64,000 bases of DNA. Origin: G963669295 sp963669295 (GTDB taxonomy: Bacteria; Bacteroidota; Bacteroidia; Flavobacteriales_D; CALLUQ01). The stretch covers positions 3,782,001-3,846,000 of the forward strand of contig OY769938.1 in assembly GCA_963669295.1 (NCBI GenBank), written 5' to 3'. The notes below the pieces were generated by a model. The model saw nothing but the letters and a program-made list of their open reading frames with translations. It was not told the origin of the DNA and did no database searches. Both the position numbers and the translations under genes were made by a program. Shown here piece by piece: positions 61,622 to 64,000 of this stretch (the first letter of the stretch is position 1; each line of letters begins with the position of its first letter).

Positions 61622-63175
61622 TTAAAAATAAGCCATCCCCTTTTCAAATTTTTCTCGAATGACTGCCTGTACTGGCCTTCCTTCAATCTTGCTTTCCAGC
61701 CAGGAAGTGATGTCAAGGTACAGGTAGGGGCGCTTTTCAAACGGGTTTTCAGAATGCTTGACCAGGCGTTCTTTTAGCTTTACAAATTCTCCTTTCAATT
61801 CGTGTGGATTGATTTGGCCGAGCTTGCGGAGAAAATGAAGGATTTCTTGTTGTACCAGGTGTAAATCGTCCATCTTTCCTAAAAACCGGTACACCGATTT
61901 TATTTGATATTCTACCAAATCATCATTGCCCAATTCGTAATGTGCAATGAGGTTAAGAATGCGGCTGAAACAATGGATGTCTTCGCGCAAATTGGTGTCT
62001 TTGAAGTTGATGATTTTATTGAGGTAGCGAATGGCATTTTTATTGTCGCCACTGCCAAAATAAAGGCTGGCAATCTTGTAGTAAAATACCAAAATACGAT
62101 GGGGGTCGAGCTTATATCCCAGCCGGTCGATTTGCTTTTCAATCTCAGGAATGAGTTGAAGCCCTTCGGTAAAGGTGCCTTCTAAAAAGTGTTTGTTAAT
62201 GCGGTTGGTATACTTGTACAAGAACACCATCAATTGGGTGTTTTCGTTGAAGGATGCTCCATGTTCCAATTCAAATTGTTCCAACCGTTGGAGGGTGCTT
62301 ACAAACTTATCGAACCGACGTACATTGAACAATGCTGCCAGCAAGTTGTGCAACCCTTTGGTGTACAGGTCGGGTTGTTTTAATTGCATTTCAGGGTTGG
62401 CATCAAACAAGTCAATCCACCGTTGTGCGTAACGGTAACACATTAAAAAATCTTGTACAATGTAGTTGTACCACACGTGTGCTTGAAAGAGGTAAAGCTT
62501 TTCATAAAAACTCAGGGCTTCTACATCGTATGCTGGAAGGTTGGCCGTAAAAAACTCCTTCACCATGATGTAGTCTTTCTCAGTACGGATGTATCCTACC
62601 TTAAGGTACAAGCCGTACAGCCGGATGGCGAGGTTCGAAAATTCGTTGGCTCGTTTTACAATGCCTGTAATTTGATCGGCTTCGCTGGTAATTTCTTCTG
62701 CACGTGTATTGATACTGCGCGTGATGTATTGCGATTCAATGAGTTTTTCAAATTCAATGATTTCGAGGTGCAGCACGTTTTGCTTTTCTGCAATGGCATT
62801 GCCCCGTGCCTTTTCCAACAGCTTTAAGCTTTGCTTATACAACCCTTTGTTGTAAAGCAATTTGGCATAGTCGATGCTTTCCCGAATTTGGATGTCGGCA
62901 TTGTCGTTGATGTGATTCAAGCGCAAGCTGATGAGCAGTTGCTTGTATAAATGCGCCTTGAGGTTCGATAATTGGGTTCGCTTAATGGAAGGAACTTTCT
63001 TGAGAATAATGGCCTCATCGTATTCCTCCATTTTACTGAGCACATCAAACAGCTGAATGAATTTGGTTTCCTCGCTGTTGTTGATGCGATTTACATACAG
63101 CTTGAAGTTGCGCTTTTCCGACTTGGTGAGCGATTTTATGAGCTGCACTAAATGGTCTGTTTGCAAGTTAGGCAT
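61622..63175 (-). CDS. large helical (TPR-like) cytoplasmic protein
   Basis: This 517-residue protein has no signal peptide and is almost wholly helical. Several stretches look like TPR or solenoid helix pairs (LLYNKGLYKQSLKLLEKARG near residue 108, LASLYFGSGDNKNAIRYLNKIINFK near 370). The N-terminus begins LVQLIKSLTKSEKRNFKLYVNR. It resembles a conserved but uncharacterised cytoplasmic protein of Bacteroidota. It is read toward the 44-bp repeats and away from leuA. Without a recognised catalytic motif a scaffold or regulatory role is more likely than an enzyme. Confidence 0.75.
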   Translation of the reverse strand: MPNLQTDHLVQLIKSLTKSEKRNFKLYVNRINNSEETKFIQLFDVLSKMEEYDEAIILKKVPSIKRTQLSNLKAHLYKQLLISLRLNHINDNADIQIRESIDYAKLLYNKGLYKQSLKLLEKARGNAIAEKQNVLHLEIIEFEKLIESQYITRSINTRAEEITSEADQITGIVKRANEFSNLAIRLYGLYLKVGYIRTEKDYIMVKEFFTANLPAYDVEALSFYEKLYLFQAHVWYNYIVQDFLMCYRYAQRWIDLFDANPEMQLKQPDLYTKGLHNLLAALFNVRRFDKFVSTLQRLEQFELEHGASFNENTQLMVFLYKYTNRINKHFLEGTFTEGLQLIPEIEKQIDRLGYKLDPHRILVFYYKIASLYFGSGDNKNAIRYLNKIINFKDTNLREDIHCFSRILNLIAHYELGNDDLVEYQIKSVYRFLGKMDDLHLVQQEILHFLRKLGQINPHELKGEFVKLKERLVKHSENPFEKRPYLYLDITSWLESKIEGRPVQAVIREKFEKGMAYF

Positions 63176-63371
63176 TGTAATTCGGTGTTCTGTTAATTTG
63201 AATTAACTGTTTTGTAATCAGTTGGTTATGATTTTTGTTTTGTTGTTTGACCGTCGTAATACACCCGAGAATTGGTTTTAATGAGGTGCGTTTACGCGAT
63301 ACTTTTACAACGTGAAAATTAACAGACAGTTAATAGCATCGAGGTGAAGCAAATGTAGGAATTAAAATCAA

Positions 63372-64000
63372 ATGGCAAAAAGCAGGGTATATATTTTCGA
63401 CACCACGCTTCGCGATGGCGAGCAGGTGCCAGGATGTCAGCTCAATACTACTGAAAAGGTAGAAATAGCCATGAACCTGGAAGAGTTGGGGGTAGACGTT
63501 ATCGAGGCGGGTTTTCCCATTTCCAGTCCGGGTGATTTTGATTCGGTAGTGGCCCTTTCCAAAGCGGTAAAGGCGCCTACCATTTGTGCCTTATCGCGTG
63601 CGGTAGCTAAAGATATTGAGGTAGCTGCCGAGGCGTTGCAATATGCAAAGCATCCGCGCATTCATACGGGCATTGGTACTTCCGATATTCATGTTAAAAG
63701 CAAGCTTAACCTTACCCGCGATCAAGTGATTGAGCGTGCAGTAGGGGCAGTAACACACGCCAAAAAGCTGGTGGAAGATGTGGAGTTTTATGCGGAAGAT
63801 GCCGGCCGTACCGACAATGTGTTTTTAGCGCAGGTAGTAGAGGCGGTGATTAAAGCCGGGGCTACAGTGGTGAACATTCCCGATACTACCGGGTATTGTT
63901 TGCCCGAAGAGTATGGCCGAAAGATTCGCTTCTTAAAAGAGCATGTGAAAGGCATTGATAAGGCCATTATTGCTACCCATTGCCACAACGATTTGGGATT
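63372..64000 (+). CDS. leuA: 2-isopropylmalate synthase, N-terminal part (runs off the window)
   Basis: From ATG 63372 the frame is open for 209 codons to the window edge. The start MAKSRVYIFDTTLRDGEQVPG is the HMGL-like TIM barrel motif with the metal Asp, then EAGFPISSPGDF, ALSRA, HTGIGTSDIHVKSKL, EDAGRTDNVFL, IPDTTGY and the second metal motif THCHNDLG at the edge. The enzyme condenses 2-oxoisovalerate and acetyl-CoA, the first committed step to leucine, drawing on the valine branch made by the ilv operon. The frame was too short of its stop to be reported as complete. The 196-base region before it shares the divergent promoters with the TPR-like gene; no attenuator is seen there. Confidence 0.95.
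   Translation, partial: MAKSRVYIFDTTLRDGEQVPGCQLNTTEKVEIAMNLEELGVDVIEAGFPISSPGDFDSVVALSKAVKAPTICALSRAVAKDIEVAAEALQYAKHPRIHTGIGTSDIHVKSKLNLTRDQVIERAVGAVTHAKKLVEDVEFYAEDAGRTDNVFLAQVVEAVIKAGATVVNIPDTTGYCLPEEYGRKIRFLKEHVKGIDKAIIATHCHNDLG

Noticed and set aside
63176..63371. Attenuator upstream of leuA
   Set aside because: No Leu-rich ORF followed by a terminator hairpin is visible; only short palindromes such as GTTAATTTGAATTAAC occur.

Overview
The window reads as one chromosomal segment of a member of the Bacteroidota, most likely Flavobacteriales or a close relative. The evidence is a set of secreted proteins with type IX secretion (T9SS) C-terminal sorting domains, SprB repeats, an S46 dipeptidyl-peptidase, a YPNP-type CTD motif, start codons without Shine-Dalgarno sequences, and a promoter of the TTG-N21-TAnnTTTG type. 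I see no rRNA, tRNA, insertion sequence, prophage or CRISPR array. The genus cannot be fixed from the sequence alone.

Layout. 1-5735 (+): a run of membrane-protein genes with a winged-helix regulator, a DUF4173 protein, a 45-residue membrane peptide, an exo/endonuclease/phosphatase-fold protein and a di-iron ferritin-like protein. 5795-14136 (+): secreted or membrane proteins, namely a glutaminyl cyclase lipoprotein, a formylglycine-enzyme-fold protein, a PaiB-like FMN protein, a PqiA-like protein, a GT-C-like membrane protein with an ILEI-like tail, a SIMPL protein and a thrombospondin type 3 repeat protein. 14273-18775: a pentapeptide-repeat membrane protein, YajQ, a 0.5 kb non-coding block rich in inverted repeats, and three paralogous small Cys-containing secreted proteins. 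18820-26325: a CtlX-like hydrolase, a VanX-like dipeptidase lipoprotein, a histone-deacetylase-family enzyme and a 1570-residue T9SS cargo protein. 26384-38060 (-): a DUF3999/DUF2339 pair, a DUF885 lipoprotein, a DUF819 transporter-like protein with an extra periplasmic domain, a protein made of six exact-length 20-residue repeats, a DinB-like protein, a DksA-type zinc-finger protein and a phosphoesterase. 38153-46753: an S46 peptidase fused to TPRs, pterin dehydratase, DUF3108, DoxX, DUF1573, a C-terminal processing protease and an L,D-transpeptidase. 46957-52504 (+): two paralogous lysyl-endopeptidase-like T9SS proteases, one carrying SprB repeats encoded by a 228-bp tandem array.

53048-60383 (-) is a tightly packed branched-chain amino acid operon, ilvE-ilvD-ilvB-ilvN-ilvC-ilvA, which covers the path from threonine and pyruvate to isoleucine and valine. 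The start of leuA (2-isopropylmalate synthase) lies at the right edge on the other strand.

The most striking part is the 500 bases upstream of ilvE. A good Bacteroidota promoter is followed by two successive ribosome-type transcription attenuators. Each consists of a short open reading frame packed with Ile/Val codons, then a near-identical intrinsic terminator. In both, the leader stop codon sits inside a 7-8 base segment complementary to the terminator loop and 5' arm, which gives a simple antiterminator. The second leader may extend to 63 residues and then also contains a Leu-rich stretch. Between this control region and the next gene lies an eleven-copy, indel-free 44-bp tandem repeat.
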